NCBI GenBank assembly: GCA_949987565.1
Contig: OX465103.1
Location: 13,560,774 to 13,624,773 of the forward strand
Direction: 5' to 3'
DNA length: 64,000 nucleotides
Source: Luidia sarsii
Taxonomy: Eukaryota; Echinodermata; Asteroidea; Paxillosida; Luidiidae
In this document: positions 10,446 to 22,446 of the stretch, piece by piece
Layout of the letters: every line of letters begins with the position of its first letter
How positions within the stretch are numbered: position 1 is the stretch's first letter
Notes under the pieces: generated by a model
Told to the model about the DNA's origin: nothing
The model's database searches: none
Seen by the model: only the letters and a program-made list of their open reading frames with translations
Program-made: the position numbers and the translations under genes

Positions 10446-13190
10446 AACTACATACAGCAGAATTGTGAGTAAATTCTTAAAGTACGAGGCAAAGTACAGA
10501 GGCATAGGCCTACGATTTGACGAAGGCCCGAGTTGGCAAAAGGTACGAACTGACTCGAAACCAGCTTTGCTCAGTTCCAACCGTGTCGGCTCCAGCACAT
10601 AGAATTTCTCGTACACGCCAAACGAGGTATGACAAGTTCGACCAACAACACTCATTATTGGTAAACGATAAAGTAAGACGACCCGTTTTCGTCTGCTAAA
10701 GACACGGAGAAGCTAAAAGCGGTGTATAGCTGTAATACTCACGCTCCCAGCCTGGGCGACAAGGGGGCGATTTGATAGGACCCGGTCGGCGCGTCTTCGC
10801 TGCGATTTGATGCTGCGCCCGATGGAGAGATCGATGTGGCCTGCTCAGCTTACCTGGACGCTGCGCAGCGCCTCTCCCTTTGCATGTTCCGGAACAAGAG
10901 CGCCGACGTGTTTAACTAGTGCTGGCATTGTGGTGAGGCCTTTTTTTTTCTTCTTTCGCTGGTACGCGCCAACGGACCGAACCGTCCGCTCGATACCCTG
11001 CACCGCTCGATAACTTAATTTCCAAAGGTTTGACGCGGTTTATAACGGGGACCAGCGGATCTGCACGGCCCCATATGTTGTCTTTGTGCTGCTTCTTGAC
11101 TATTTGGTATTAGCAAAATGGAGATCCTAAATGACACTGTAGAACTCAAACAAAAACGTGACAAACTGCTTACTACCTTAGATGGTCTGAAAGTAAATTT
11201 CCCAAATAAATTACAGGGCTTGATGTTACGTAGCTATATAGCGGGACCTTTTCAAAATATTTTTCTGCCTTTGAGAAAAGGCGCGGCTTTAGGATTGAAA
11301 CGCCTGTTGCTCTTAACACCAGTAAGTTGTTTATTCGTGGTCAGTATAACTAAAGTATTGCCCGCGGCCATTGGTATAGGCTATTTCAATGGTTGATAAT
11401 AGCACATTTTCTCGGGGAAAACAAGTGAACAGAATGCTGCCATCACCGAGGGGAATTGCTTAAGAAGATCTCTGATTTGAGTCGAGCGGAAACGAATTCG
11501 AAATCAAAGAACAAATCAATGTTACAGTATATTGAAAACGGCTCTCAATGGGCCCATCTCGCGCCTTCGAGGGGGGGGGGTCCCGCTGGGATCGAAACGT
11601 CAGGCCCTCAGTTGTTGACATTTGCATTTTGGTCATTGCAGACAGGAAGGAGTGTGTACACTTTTCTTCTTCGCACTGATGGACTATCAAGCTATACTGT
11701 CTAGAGGGCGAGTGCGTGCTGTGGCTGCAAGGATTTACCCATGCAGCCGCAGCGATCCTCTCGACCGCTTTTAAGTAAATTTCACCACTCGTCTACTTAC
11801 GACCTCCCATTTTTTTTTCGACAGCTCTGTCAGTTTCGTTTCGAACCTCCAATCCATTGCCGGCGACTAAGTTGTCTCGCTATTCCCACGTGCGACGAGC
11901 CGGCTCGTCTTACATCGGTCCCAATGCTCTTGGGACCACGATTTGTGATTTTTTTTTTTTTTTTTAAGGCCGCAATGTCTATAGGAGGAACGGAAGTAGG
12001 ATGTTCAGTTTTGGCAGGTGTGGGGAATGGCTATAAATTCCCGCGGGGACACGGGTAAACTTCATAACACCGATCTAAATGGAGTTCATTCCTAAGGAGG
12101 TTCGGGGCAGCGGGGGAAGCTTTACGAGGGATCCGGTGAGATACTGTGACCGGTCAGGATCGGGTCGTTGCGCCGTCAACTATAGCCAAGGCGGATTTTC
12201 CTTCCTTTCTGTCAGATACGACAGGCTGCATCTATAACACCAGTGCACTCGGGAATCATCTTCTTGTCGTACAAAATAACAACAACAACGTGCCACCGGG
12301 AAGGGGTATGATGTTTGCTCGTGTCGACTAATAATAGGTCCTGTATATATACGGAATAGAGGCTTGGGCTCGGGCATTGGCTGCGGACCCATTCTAATCA
12401 ACGCGTTGAAGCTTCACGGGCTATCAAAGAGCGGGCAATTGGGGGACCATAGTTTGAACCAAGATTGAATAGTCTGCGTTGCACTGGGCAGGACAGAAAG
12501 TCTTCAAATTCAGCGACGCATCAGACTAGAGCCAGTATTTCCAGGTTTGGAGTGACAGGTGACGACTAAGACGACGTGTGTACACGGTGCATAACTGCCC
12601 AACAACCATTCCCTCGTATAAACACTTTAAAAATATTAGAAGACCATGCAGTCTCCCAAAGCATTGGATTTTGTCGAAAACATTGTTTCCACTAAATTTC
12701 AAACAACACTTTGCGGATGCAAACGACCACTGGAAAAACGAACTGCACCTCATGCACGTCTGCAATGGCACATATTTGTCCCAGAATCATGAACACTTGA
12801 GGCACCTACTGTACTTCATGCACATGAAATACTGCATGTAGCCCAAGCACATGTGGCATTGTAATCACTTGAGCAAAAGTCGGATGAGGTGCATGAAGTG
12901 CTTCATGTACAAGAACATCTCTCTATTTACTGTACCTCACGCACATGGGGTGAAAGTGAGCATCACCCCGTGCGCATGTATCGTGCACCATGTAGGCACA
13001 TGGTGCACGATACATACTTCATCCATGTTCATGATGTGAGCACCGTTTTTACAGTGTATAGTGCTGGTGGCGTCCTGGGTGAGGGAGGCGTGATCCTTGG
13101 TGGTTTACGGTAGTTAAGCATTGATTGATGGCGGCAGGCGCCTCTACCTCATCCCATAGTTAAAGAAAGTCAACTGTTAAGAAGGCTCCG
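10446..13190. other. Unique sequence with decayed hairpin-family fragments and one short palindrome
   Basis: Fragments resembling the hairpin family occur near 11,244-11,308 (GGGACCTTTTC..., GATTGAAACGCC) and 11,580-11,610 (GGGATCGAAACGTCAGGCCC). A perfect 18-bp-arm inverted repeat (loop AGGC) lies at 12,976-13,015 inside a stretch where GTGCATGAAG-type words recur. No gene is supportable. Confidence 0.45.
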
Positions 13191-13196
13191 CCTACG

Positions 13197-13262
13197 GGCA
13201 GTGTGGCTCAGGTGGTATAGAGTGCTGGTTCGCACGTTAAAGCCCGAGGCTCGAGTACATTC
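13197..13262 (+). mobile_element. Degenerate tRNA-like segment (SINE remnant)
   Basis: GTGGCTCAGGTGGTATAGAG matches a pol III A box, and GGCTCGAGTAC about 35 nt later is a weakened B box. The acceptor ends do not pair, so this is not a functional tRNA gene. Confidence 0.45.
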
Positions 13263-13351
13263 ATTTGCTTTTCCTCTTCAGTTAATTGACAAAAGATAAA
13301 CTCACGAGGTATGTTCTCCTGTGGACATCATCAGCAAACACCTAAAGTTAT

Positions 13352-13508
13352 CTAAAATTTAGTGGGCCTGACGTTTCGATCCTAGCAGGACCTTTCTCAA
13401 AGGCCTTTGAGAAAGGTCCTGCTAGGATCGAAACGTCAGGCCCACTAAATTTTAGATTTACTTTTTGGTAATTTTAGTCAGTAAGCAGTTTGCAACATTT
13501 TTGTATAT
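13352..13508 (+). mobile_element. Palindromic retroposon-like element, full copy, 13-bp TSD
   Basis: Positions 13,351-13,456 form a perfect inverted repeat with 53-bp arms and no loop. The right arm is followed by the family tail (GTCAGTAAGCAGTTTGCAAC... to GTATAT). The copy is bounded by CACCTAAAGTTAT (13,339-13,351) and CACCTATAGTTAT (13,509-13,521), a 13-bp target-site duplication with one mismatch. There is no open frame. Confidence 0.85.
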
Positions 13509-13530
13509 CACCTATAGTTATCATTATACT

Positions 13531-14369
13531 CCATATCGGACACACCTTCGCAATACGGGTGTGTCCCCTCAGTAGTTGATGGCCAATCTGCATTTTGAAA
13601 AGTTCCTCATTCCGGCTGGTTCTGTCTGATTGCTGGTGATTCTGAATAAATGTGGCGGTGCCTTGTATAAATCTGTTGTATAATCTGGAATCTGGAAAGA
13701 GCTTGTTGCCGCTGCTTTTTGCTCCACGTCTGATTTACAAATGCCACCTTTAAAAGAAAAAGGCCGCTTGATCCTATCATGGAGGAAGCTCGCATGAAGT
13801 TGAAATCCGCACACGTTAAAACGATCGATACCGGAAGCTGTAATCAGGACGCGTGTGCGGTATAGGTAAAGTCAGTGATGGGGACAGCAATCATTGCATT
13901 GCATTGCATCGCTTGCACGGTTCCCTGCCGCCTCACCAAATGAATTTAACGCATCGTGGATCGGGTCTCCAGTCTGGAGTGTCTCCATTAGTACCGCAGG
14001 ACACAAAACAATGCAAGTGTCACTAATTTCTAGCAAGAAACCAGATTTATTATCAGTTACGTGACATGGGTCCAGGTGAAATGTGTGTTGCCAACACACT
14101 GATAGTGTATACTACATTTAAGATAGTTCGCATTGCTCGAAGCGCTTCGGGCGTCTTAACTGCGCCACTTGCAGGAGACTCACGTGCAAGACGTGCTCCC
14201 CTTCATTTCTAAGTATCAGACCTGCCGAAAATATGTTGCTTTCATACCTCAGGTTGCCACAAGAAGATGTTCCCAGAAGCATTATACAGTTTAAGTGCGG
14301 TTTAACCTTTACAGCGTGTATCATGCATGCAGGAGGTTTACCAACATCCTCATTCTCACCTCAACGCTG
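13531..14369. other. Unique sequence, nothing recognised
   Basis: Overlapping short frames occur on the minus strand without motifs. Confidence 0.4.
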
Positions 14370-14384
14370 ACCCCTATACTATAT

Positions 14385-14645
14385 TTTCTCTCTTTTCCCA
14401 TCTCTCTCTCTATTCCTCTCTCTCCCTCTTTTTTCCCCTCTCTCTCTCTGCCCACTTTCTTTTTTTTCACTTTCTTATCTGTCACTCTCTCAATCCCTCC
14501 CTTTCTCTAACTCTCTCTCCCCTTTATCTGCTTCCATCGCTCTCCTCCTCTCTCTGACTCCCCCCCCCCTCTCTCTCTCTCTCTCTCGATCTCCGTATTT
14601 GTCTGTCACTCTCTCTATCCCTCTCTATCTCTCTCGATCTCCCTC
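14385..14645 (-). repeat. CT-rich microsatellite (purine on -)
   Basis: Irregular CTCTCT and CCCT runs. This is one of the few tracts here whose purine strand is the minus strand. Confidence 0.85.
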
Positions 14646-14891
14646 GATGTCGTCCCTCTACAGATGGCATATCTCGCCATGTATAGGTGTTTATCTTATT
14701 CCGTAATTCTCTGTTAGTAGCTTTACCAAGCAGGCCCAGTTATACCTTTCCCCTCTAGTCACTCCTTCAAAGCTGACACCCACTGCTATGTCCCTCTCTA
14801 ACTTCCCCGACAAAGCCCCCCCCCCTTTCTCCCAGTTCTTCCTTCCCCGCCATGCGACTCAACCAAAACGCATCTACCAGTTCCCCCCCCT

Positions 14892-15722
14892 GGATGCGAT
14901 TTTTTCCGTACCACTAACGCGTCAGGTTGGCCCCTTAATTGCAATTGTGCGACTTGAATGAAGACCAACGCGATTTCCGCGGCTCGTTGCCAACTCGTCC
15001 ACTAGTCTACTTGCCCCTTGCCAACTCGCCCACCAGTCTACTTGACCCTAGCCAACTCGCCCACTAGTCTACTTGCCCCTTGCCAACTCGCCCACTAGTC
15101 TACTTGCCCCTTGCCAACTCGCCCACTAGTCTACTTGCCCCAGCCCACTCGCCCACTAGTCTACTTGCCCCTTGCCAACTCGCCCACTAGTCTACTTGCC
15201 CCTTGCCAACTCGCCCACTAGTCTACTTGCCCCTCACGCCAACTCGCTCACTAGTCTACTTGCCTCTTGCCAACTCGCCCACTAGTCTACCATTTGCCCC
15301 TTGCCAACTCGCCCACTGGTCTACTTGCTCCTAGCCAACTCGCCCACTAGTCTACTTGCCCCTCACGCCAACTCGATCACTAGTCTACTTGCCCCTTGCC
15401 AACTCGCCCACTAGTCTACCATTTGCCCCTTGCCAACTCGCCCACTGGTCTACTTGCCCCTAGCCAACTCGCCCACTTGTCTACTTGCCCCTAGCCAACT
15501 CGCCCACTAGTCTACCATTTGCCCCTTGCCAACTCGCCCACTGGTCTACTTGCCCCTAGCCAACTCGCCCACTTGTCTACTTGCCCCTAGCCAACTCGCC
15601 CACTGGTCTACTTGCCCCTCACGCCAACGATCCGCGGATATCGCGTTGGTCTTCATTCAAGTCGCACAACTGCAATTTAGGGGCCAACCTGACGCGTTAG
15701 TGGTACGGAAACAAATCGCACC
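14892..15722. mobile_element. Element with 91-bp terminal inverted repeats around a 31-bp tandem repeat
   Basis: The left end (14,892-14,982, from GGATGCGATTTTTTCCGTAC) and right end (15,632-15,722, ending GGAAACAAATCGCACC) are reverse complements with only a few mismatches. Between them lie about 20 tandem copies of a 31-bp unit (CCAACTCGCCCACTAGTCTA, then CTTGCCCC plus 2-3 variable bases). No coding sequence is present. The layout is that of a fold-back or MITE-type element with a minisatellite core. I cannot see a clear target-site duplication. Confidence 0.85.
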
Positions 15723-17185
15723 TCGGGTCTCTTTAAGGCTTCCGCGTCGGTAACTTTATCCCTCAGTGGAAAGGAGGAGAGACCTCAAGCCACTGACTGC
15801 AAGACTCTCCATTGGGGCACTACATCCACCGACAGCGAGAAAGAGAATAGAAATCATGCAGGCCCGGCGTTTCCATTCTGGACGGAGCTCTCTCAAAGGA
15901 CCCCTCGAGAAAGGAAAATCCGTCTGGAGTACGAATATCACATTTCGGTTCATGTTAACAGAAATAAGTTGTCAACATTATTCTCGATTTTTTTAAGTAT
16001 AAGAAAAAGACGAGGCCTAAATGTATGAAAGATGGAAGTCGATGTTCCTTCCTCACCCCCCACCCCCAAAAATATGAAATTCTAACATACTTGCCTTTAT
16101 AACATTGATATTATAATCAAGGATGTATATCTTTTTGCATCGACGAGAAGGTAATTCAGTGAGCAATTCAATTCACTGCTCAGTTCGTAAAGAACACAAT
16201 GCATTGCTAATCATACGTCGAAGAGTGCAAACACTCGTTGACGTCCTTGGGTATATAGCATTTCATGGAGTATACGCGGTACACTAATGTGCTCGACCAG
16301 AGTACTGCCTGAGTTGCACACGCGATTCGCCTCACCGGGTCTATATACAGATTCCCTGCCACGTAAGTGTACCTTCAGCTCCCAGCCCCGAACCAAATCA
16401 ACCGGCAACTTCTTCACAAACAGGTCGCCTTCCCAAACAATAAAACCCACCCCAGCATACCCCAGCATACCCAGCATAAGAACAACATTACCCTGTCCAA
16501 AAACAGCATACCTATTAATAACCAGTGATCTCTGTGGGTTAAGAACCCGCGAAGACAACTATACCTATGCGACTCGCACGCCGCACCTTCCCGCCATTAA
16601 AGCCCCCTCGTATATTCGCAAATTATCCCGCCAGGTGCAGCTGTTTAAAAAAATAAAACCTATTCAAGCCGGGGGGTTTTCGGAGTGGAAGCAGATAATG
16701 AATGATTAGGAGACGCGAATATATCATTCTTATCCGGGGAGTGGTTCCCCCCGGAGAGACGGGCAGGAGAAGCTGCAGACTCGACGCCAAAAACGAGACG
16801 CCGTATTATAGGCTACTATATGTTGTTTTTCTCCGCACACAACTGAATGTCTGCGCAGTGCGTACAGAACTATCTCGCGTGTGGGTGATGCGCCGGACTC
16901 CGAGCTAAAGCGATGACTCAACACTGTGGTCGTTCCGCAGTTAACCATCCACTTTTAGATTAAATAAAGGAGAAGTTATCATCGTCCGATTAAGGCTCAT
17001 ATATTGGGACCTGAACGACGCCTCTGACACTGCAGTGAAAGTGACTTCCTCCCACGTTGACTGGTGACGAGAGGAAGGCTCGCCGGCTCGAAGACGCGGC
17101 TGCTCAAGGCCAGCGTGTCCATCTCGGGAGTTACACCAATTTGGATGGTCATCAATTGCACTGTCATTTAAGCTGAGGGGAGTCC
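15723..17185. other. Unique sequence, one decayed hairpin-family fragment
   Basis: Positions about 15,858-15,920 resemble a degraded hairpin-family copy (CCGGCGTTTCCATTCTGGAC ... CTCTCAAAGGACC). A 140-codon frame at 16,287-16,709 (+) overlaps a 115-codon minus frame, and neither has motifs. No gene is called. Confidence 0.35.
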
Positions 17186-17188
17186 CTT

Positions 17189-17229
17189 CCCCTGCCCCTG
17201 CCCCTGCCCCTGCCCCTGCCCCTGCCCCT

Positions 17230-17261
<32 letters not shown>

Positions 17262-17415
17262 CTCTGCCTCTGCCTCTGCCTCTGCCTCTGCCCCTGCCCC
17301 TGCCCCTGCCCCTGCCCCTGCCCCTGCCCCTGCCCCTGCCCCTGCCCCTGCCCCTGCCCCTGCCCCTGCCCCTGCCCCTGCCCCTGCCCCTGCCCCTGCC
17401 CCTGCCCCTGCCCCT

Positions 17416-17447
<32 letters not shown>

Positions 17448-17517
17448 CCCTGCCCCTGCCCCTGCCCCTGCGCCTGCGCCTGCGCCTGCCCCTGCCCCTG
17501 CCCCTGCCCCTGCCCCT

Positions 17518-17549
<32 letters not shown>

Positions 17550-17969
17550 CTCTGCCTCTGCCTCTGCCTCTGCCCCTGCCCCTGCCCTTGCCCCTGCCCC
17601 TGCCCCTGCCCCTGCCCCTGCCCCTGCCCCTGCCCCTGCCCCTGCCCCTGCCCCTGCCCCTGCCCCTGCCCCTGCCCCTGCCCCTGCCCCTGCCTCTGCC
17701 CCCTGCCTCTCCCCCTGCCCCTGCCCCTGCCCCTGCCCCTGCCCCTGCCCCTGCCCCTGCCTCTCTGCCTCTGCCTCTGCCTCTGCCTCTGCCTCTGCCT
17801 CTGCCTCTGCCTCTGCCTCTGCCTCTGCCTCTGCCTCTGCCCCTGCCCCTGCCCCTGCCTCTCTGCCTCTGCCTCTGCCTCTGCCTCTGCCTCTGCCTCT
17901 GCCTCTGCCTCTGCCTCTGCCTCTGCCTCTGCCTCTGCCTCTGCCTCTGCCTCTGCCTCTGCCTCTGCG
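17189..17969 (-). repeat. CCCCTG/CCTCTG hexanucleotide array, G-rich on -
   Basis: About 130 hexamers in register alternate in blocks of CCCCTG and CCTCTG, with a few CGCCTG units and three short phase slips. The minus strand reads CAGGGG repeatedly, which can form G-quadruplexes. The Ala/Gly/Glu frame on the minus strand and the Pro/Leu frame on plus are artefacts. Confidence 0.97.
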
Positions 17970-18902
17970 CCTTTTTCGTCTGCCTCTAGTTATCTGCCAT
18001 CTGGAAGATGTTTCTTTGCTGACACAAAAGTAAACATCGACCTGGCCCGGCGATGCTTCAGCCAGTCTCCAAAGTGATGATGGGAGAAGTCGACAAACAT
18101 TTGCACCCACTTGCTCTCTCGTTCGTCAGCCTGCTGACAACCCTCCGGCAGACGCCAATATTGTCCAAGGCACGTTCGCAGACGATTGGACAATATCATT
18201 ATTGAAAGACTCAGACTTAAAAGTGGAGGTTTTAAGCAATATTCGGATATCCCACGGTCGGGAACTTGCCACGGTGCAGAGGGCCAACGATCGAAGCGCA
18301 ATACGATAAAAACGCGCGCTCTGATTGACACTCACAAGTATCTGTTTATTTATTAAAAAGTACCCCTGACAAATTGATGCTTGATGCATGTTCCGTTTGT
18401 TCCTTCACGGCCAAAAAAACTCATCACTGAAAACCATTCGTTCGTATGGGCGTCCTTGCAATTGCAATCCCTGCATGGATGAACACTTTTTCTGTTCTAC
18501 CAAACGTTGCTGACGTACATGTTCCCATGTACAGCATGCAGTTCGCCCCGAGGGTAGTGCACAGTCATGTGTGGATCTGCACAAAGATTGCGTGGGTGGT
18601 GTAAATGGGGCATTTGCACGAAAACGATACACAAGGCTGTTCTTTGGAGGCATTCACGAGTCAGGTCCCAGGCGAATGAACGCCAGTTTGAGGGAGATCT
18701 CCGATTTCAATTATTTTTGGTCATGTATTTTTGTTGCGTGTACAATGTGAACAGTGCGGTCGGGGTCAGGAACAATAAACATGTTTGTGAGTATACTTTA
18801 CCATCCATCTACCTCCGCAATTGCGAACGAGTTGAGGAGGCGGAATTTCAGTGTGGTGAAATAGTGCGTCATTCTTGTCTCAAAATGCCTTTTTTATGTA
18901 GA
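17970..18902. other. Unique sequence, nothing recognised
   Basis: Minus-strand frames of 82-113 codons are present without any motif I recognise. Confidence 0.35.
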
Positions 18903-19690
18903 GAAAAAAAGAAGAAGAAGATGAGGAGGAAGAAGAGGAAGAAGAAGAGGATGAAGAAGCGAAAGCAGAAGAAGAGGAAGGGGAGGAGGAAGGGGAGGAG
19001 GAAGAAGAGGAGGAAGATGAGGAGGAAGAGCAGGAGGAAGAGCAGGAGGAAGAAGAGGATGAAGAAGCGAAAGCAGAAGAAGAGGAAAAAAGGAGGAAGG
19101 GGAGGGGGAAGGGGAGGAGGAAGGGGAGGAGGAAGGGGAGGAGGAAGAAAAGGAGGAAGAGGAGGAGGAAGAAGAGGAAGAAGAGGAGGAAGAGGAGGAG
19201 GAAGAAGAGGAGGAAGAGGAGGCGGAAGAAGAGGAGGAAGATGAGGAGGAAGAAGAGGAGGAAGAGGAGGAGGAAGAGAAAGAAGAAGGAGAGGAGGAAG
19301 AAGAGGAGGAAGGGGAGGAGGAAGAGGAGGAGGAAGAAGGGGAGGAAGAAGAGGAGGAAGAGGAGGAGGAAGGGGAGGAGGAAGAAGAGGAGGAAGAGGA
19401 GGAGGAAGAGGAGGAGGAAGAAGAGGAGGAAGAAGAGGAGGAGGAAGATGAAGAGGAAGAAGAGGAGCAAGAGAAGGAGGAAGAAGAGGAGCAAGAAGAA
19501 AGGGGAAGAAGAGGAGGAAGAAGAGGAGGAAGAGGACGAAGAAGGGGAGGAAGGGGAGGAGGAAGAAGAGGAGGAAGAGGACGAAGAAGGGGAGGAAGGG
19601 GAGGAGGAAGAAGAGGAGGAAGAGGACGAAGAAGGGGAGGAAGGGGAGGAGGAAGAAGAGGAGGAAGAAGAGGACGAAGAACATCACCAA
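18903..19690 (+). repeat. GAA/GAG/AGG trinucleotide-type array
   Basis: Purine-only on the + strand, with GAGGAGGAAGAA-type higher-order repeats. The last part holds three copies of a block of about 63 bp containing GAGGACGAAGAAGGGGAGGA. Lys/Arg, Glu and Ser/Leu/Pro frames are by-products. Confidence 0.95.
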
Positions 19691-22300
19691 CAACAACAAG
19701 GGGATTGGACATATCTTGAGAAGCTGCAGAAATAGCACCAACGACTTCCCAAAATCAGTTTCGGCAGAAGATGGCACTCTTTCGAGCCATCTCATTGCGG
19801 GCGGGAAACCTCTCTTGTCCCTCGTGTCACGGGATCAGACGTCGGCGGCTTGCTTTATTAAACCCCGAGGACGTCCGACGCCTCGGCCACGGGCAAGCCT
19901 TTCGGAAACGGTGACACTCCTCGAAAGGGGGCTCGGCGGGTGAAGATGTCAAGTCGCTTGTTATCCTAATGTCAGCCACATCACCGAAGTGCCGACGTGT
20001 TTATATTGTTCACAATTTCTGTTTTCGAGGATTTCGAAGTTCCGGGCTCTCGGCGCTTCATTCATTTTCGGAGCGAGCGCAGCATCGGGCGAGGATCGGT
20101 CAAGGCAAGCAACACGACGGACGGGTCAGGCACTCGCTTCAGGTCGGCCACAGATAGCACGAATTGGAAAGAATTACCAAACGACCAAAGGCAAATCAAA
20201 GAAAAAAGCGGAAGACGGGAATCCACCGGGCTTTTGCCTCCACTCGACGTAAACATTAATCAGTGCTCTGCCCCCATAGCTTGCCCTACATACTTCACCT
20301 ATTTTAGGAGGGCAAACCCTCATCGAATTTCATTCTCAACGACCCATAAGTGATAATACATATCTATGATTGACTGCAGTATCCGTCTCTATGTCGAGTG
20401 GGGGCAGTACTTAAAACAGGAAATTGAGCAGGAATGTTACAATGGGCAATGATTAAAGATTACAGAAACGTCTGGTGTGAGGTGGCAGCGCACCACCTTC
20501 CGAATAAATCAGCCCTCCGGTGAAAACCTCTCAAATGAGCAGCTATCTCTTATTGAGAATTTGTTTGGTTCTAAGAGGCAGCAGTGAAACTATTTGGCTT
20601 TCATCTTTTGCATTGAGATAAACAAAGTGCAGCGTGGGCGTTCAATCCCACACAAATTCTTGATTCTGAGCGTGGCCGTGCACTAATGAATGGGAAAGAG
20701 AAGTGCCTAAACCCTCGTCCACGGTTAAATTATCCCATAGCTGCGCACATTCTGTCACCTCCGCTACCGCAAGAGGGCGCCACGGGTCTAGATTGTTGGC
20801 ACCACCTATATATAGACTTACAGCGCCTGATGAAATGGACGTTCAAATAGCGTAAAGTCATAAGGAACCCGACTCAAGTAAAACCAGGGGTGGATTTCAC
20901 AAAGCCTATGTAAACTTCCATAGGTCATATGGTTTATGTGTATCTCCCATCGCCTTGCGATTGATCGTAAGTTACGATGAGTTTGGGTCGAACCAAGGGC
21001 TGTTTACGAAATAAAGGCTCGGACTTGGGCTTATTCCTCGGTCAAACAAGCGTTTGGCCCCAGTTTCTTGGTGAGACTTCAACTTCAAAGATCAAAAAAC
21101 GGCTTACGATGCATACATCAGCCACTGATTCTCAAGATGAGTTTGGGGGAAAAGGGTGTTTATAGGGTATCTAATGCGTTCGTACTCTTTGTCCGTGAGA
21201 CGGCGCGAGATTACTGTGATTTTCCTTTTTTTCAAAATGGCGGCTCTCCGGCATGAACTTACGCTCTGACGCCAGTCTACGGGCTTTTTCGAATCAGTTC
21301 ATGAGGTCGGGACGACCAAAGTTGTCGGAAACGTGTTTCTATACAAATTGTGCGCATTCAGTCCCTCCAGCGGAGCCTCTGTACAGGGGCCTATGGGTAA
21401 CAGGGAAATGATAATACACAGTCGGCCTTAGTGGTTGGCAAAGAACGCTGTTATCTGAACGGTGCGGATCGATATTTAGCCCGCACGGCCTGATATCAAT
21501 TCGCGTTATAGAGCCAATACCACTGTAAAGTATATGCCCTTATCACAGCACGCTGCGATCCTATCACTTTACGGCGCACACCGTGATCATCGATGAACGG
21601 TGTCCATTATAAGAACATCCCCCAAAAAGCTGTTGTCAGGACAAGGTATACAAGCCGTGACCGCCATACGGCACCAGTCCATATCACAGCACAGCACAGC
21701 TCGGCCCTCCACATCGCCATATACAAACGCATATCACTATGACTATATCACTATATCACTCTACCACAAGCCTGTATCACCATACCACGCAACCCGACGC
21801 CACCAATAGTCCTTAAACGGAGCTCAAGCCATCTCTAAGGTGCAAAAGCTCATCGAGGCACAAGCGTACCCATATAGACCCAAAGGAACCTGAGTTACGG
21901 GGCTGATAACGTAACTTGACAGAATACAGATAGATGCGATTAAGGGCGCCAGACTACGGTGGACTAGAACAATGGCACATATCATTTTTTTTTTACCTCT
22001 CGCCGCAAGTCGGAGACCAAATTGATCGGCCACTATCCTGACAACGTCACGTCATCGTGTTTTTCTGTATTTGTCTTTTAGTCTGGAGTCGGGGCTTCTA
22101 AAAAGAGGGCAATAGCACGACCGGGTGTATGGGGGATCCGACGCAGCGTCAGGGCAGAGACTGCCTTTTCAGAGCGGCTATGACGTCTGCGGAGTCACCC
22201 GACACCAACGATTGTCCGTGGCTCAGAAAAGGGAGAGATAAAAATAACAAATACACCTTGTAATTACAATGAACCGGTGATCTGACAGATAATGCCAGGC
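19691..22300. other. Unique sequence, nothing recognised
   Basis: Several overlapping short frames lie at 19,969-20,353 and 20,977-21,256 without motifs. No RNA gene or mobile element is recognised. Confidence 0.4.
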
Positions 22301-22446
22301 CGGGTAGCCCCCTCCCTCACCCTCCATCCCCTCCCCTCTCCCTCTCCCTCCCCCTCGATCCCCACCCTCAACCCCGAGGCCATGAAACAAGTTGAAGATG
22401 CTACTCGTAAACTGACACGCTCTCTCTCTCTCTCTCTCTCTCTTGT
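22301..22446 (-). repeat. Short pyrimidine-rich tracts (CCCTCCC and CT repeat)
   Basis: A CCCTCC-rich patch at 22,309-22,375 and a CT dinucleotide run at 22,418-22,443. Confidence 0.8.

Noticed and set aside
15000..15630. CRISPR-like array of 31-bp repeats
   Set aside because: Repeats are directly adjacent with no unique spacers, no cas genes, and the sequence is eukaryotic.
16287..16709. 140-codon plus-strand frame
   Set aside because: No motif, overlapped by an equally open minus frame, no splice or codon-bias support.
16941..18110. 389-codon Ala/Gly/Glu-rich protein on minus
   Set aside because: It is the hexamer array read in frame; flanking parts have no motif.
18567..19244. 225-codon basic protein on plus
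   Set aside because: The second half is the GAA/GAG array; the first half has no recognisable features or splice evidence.
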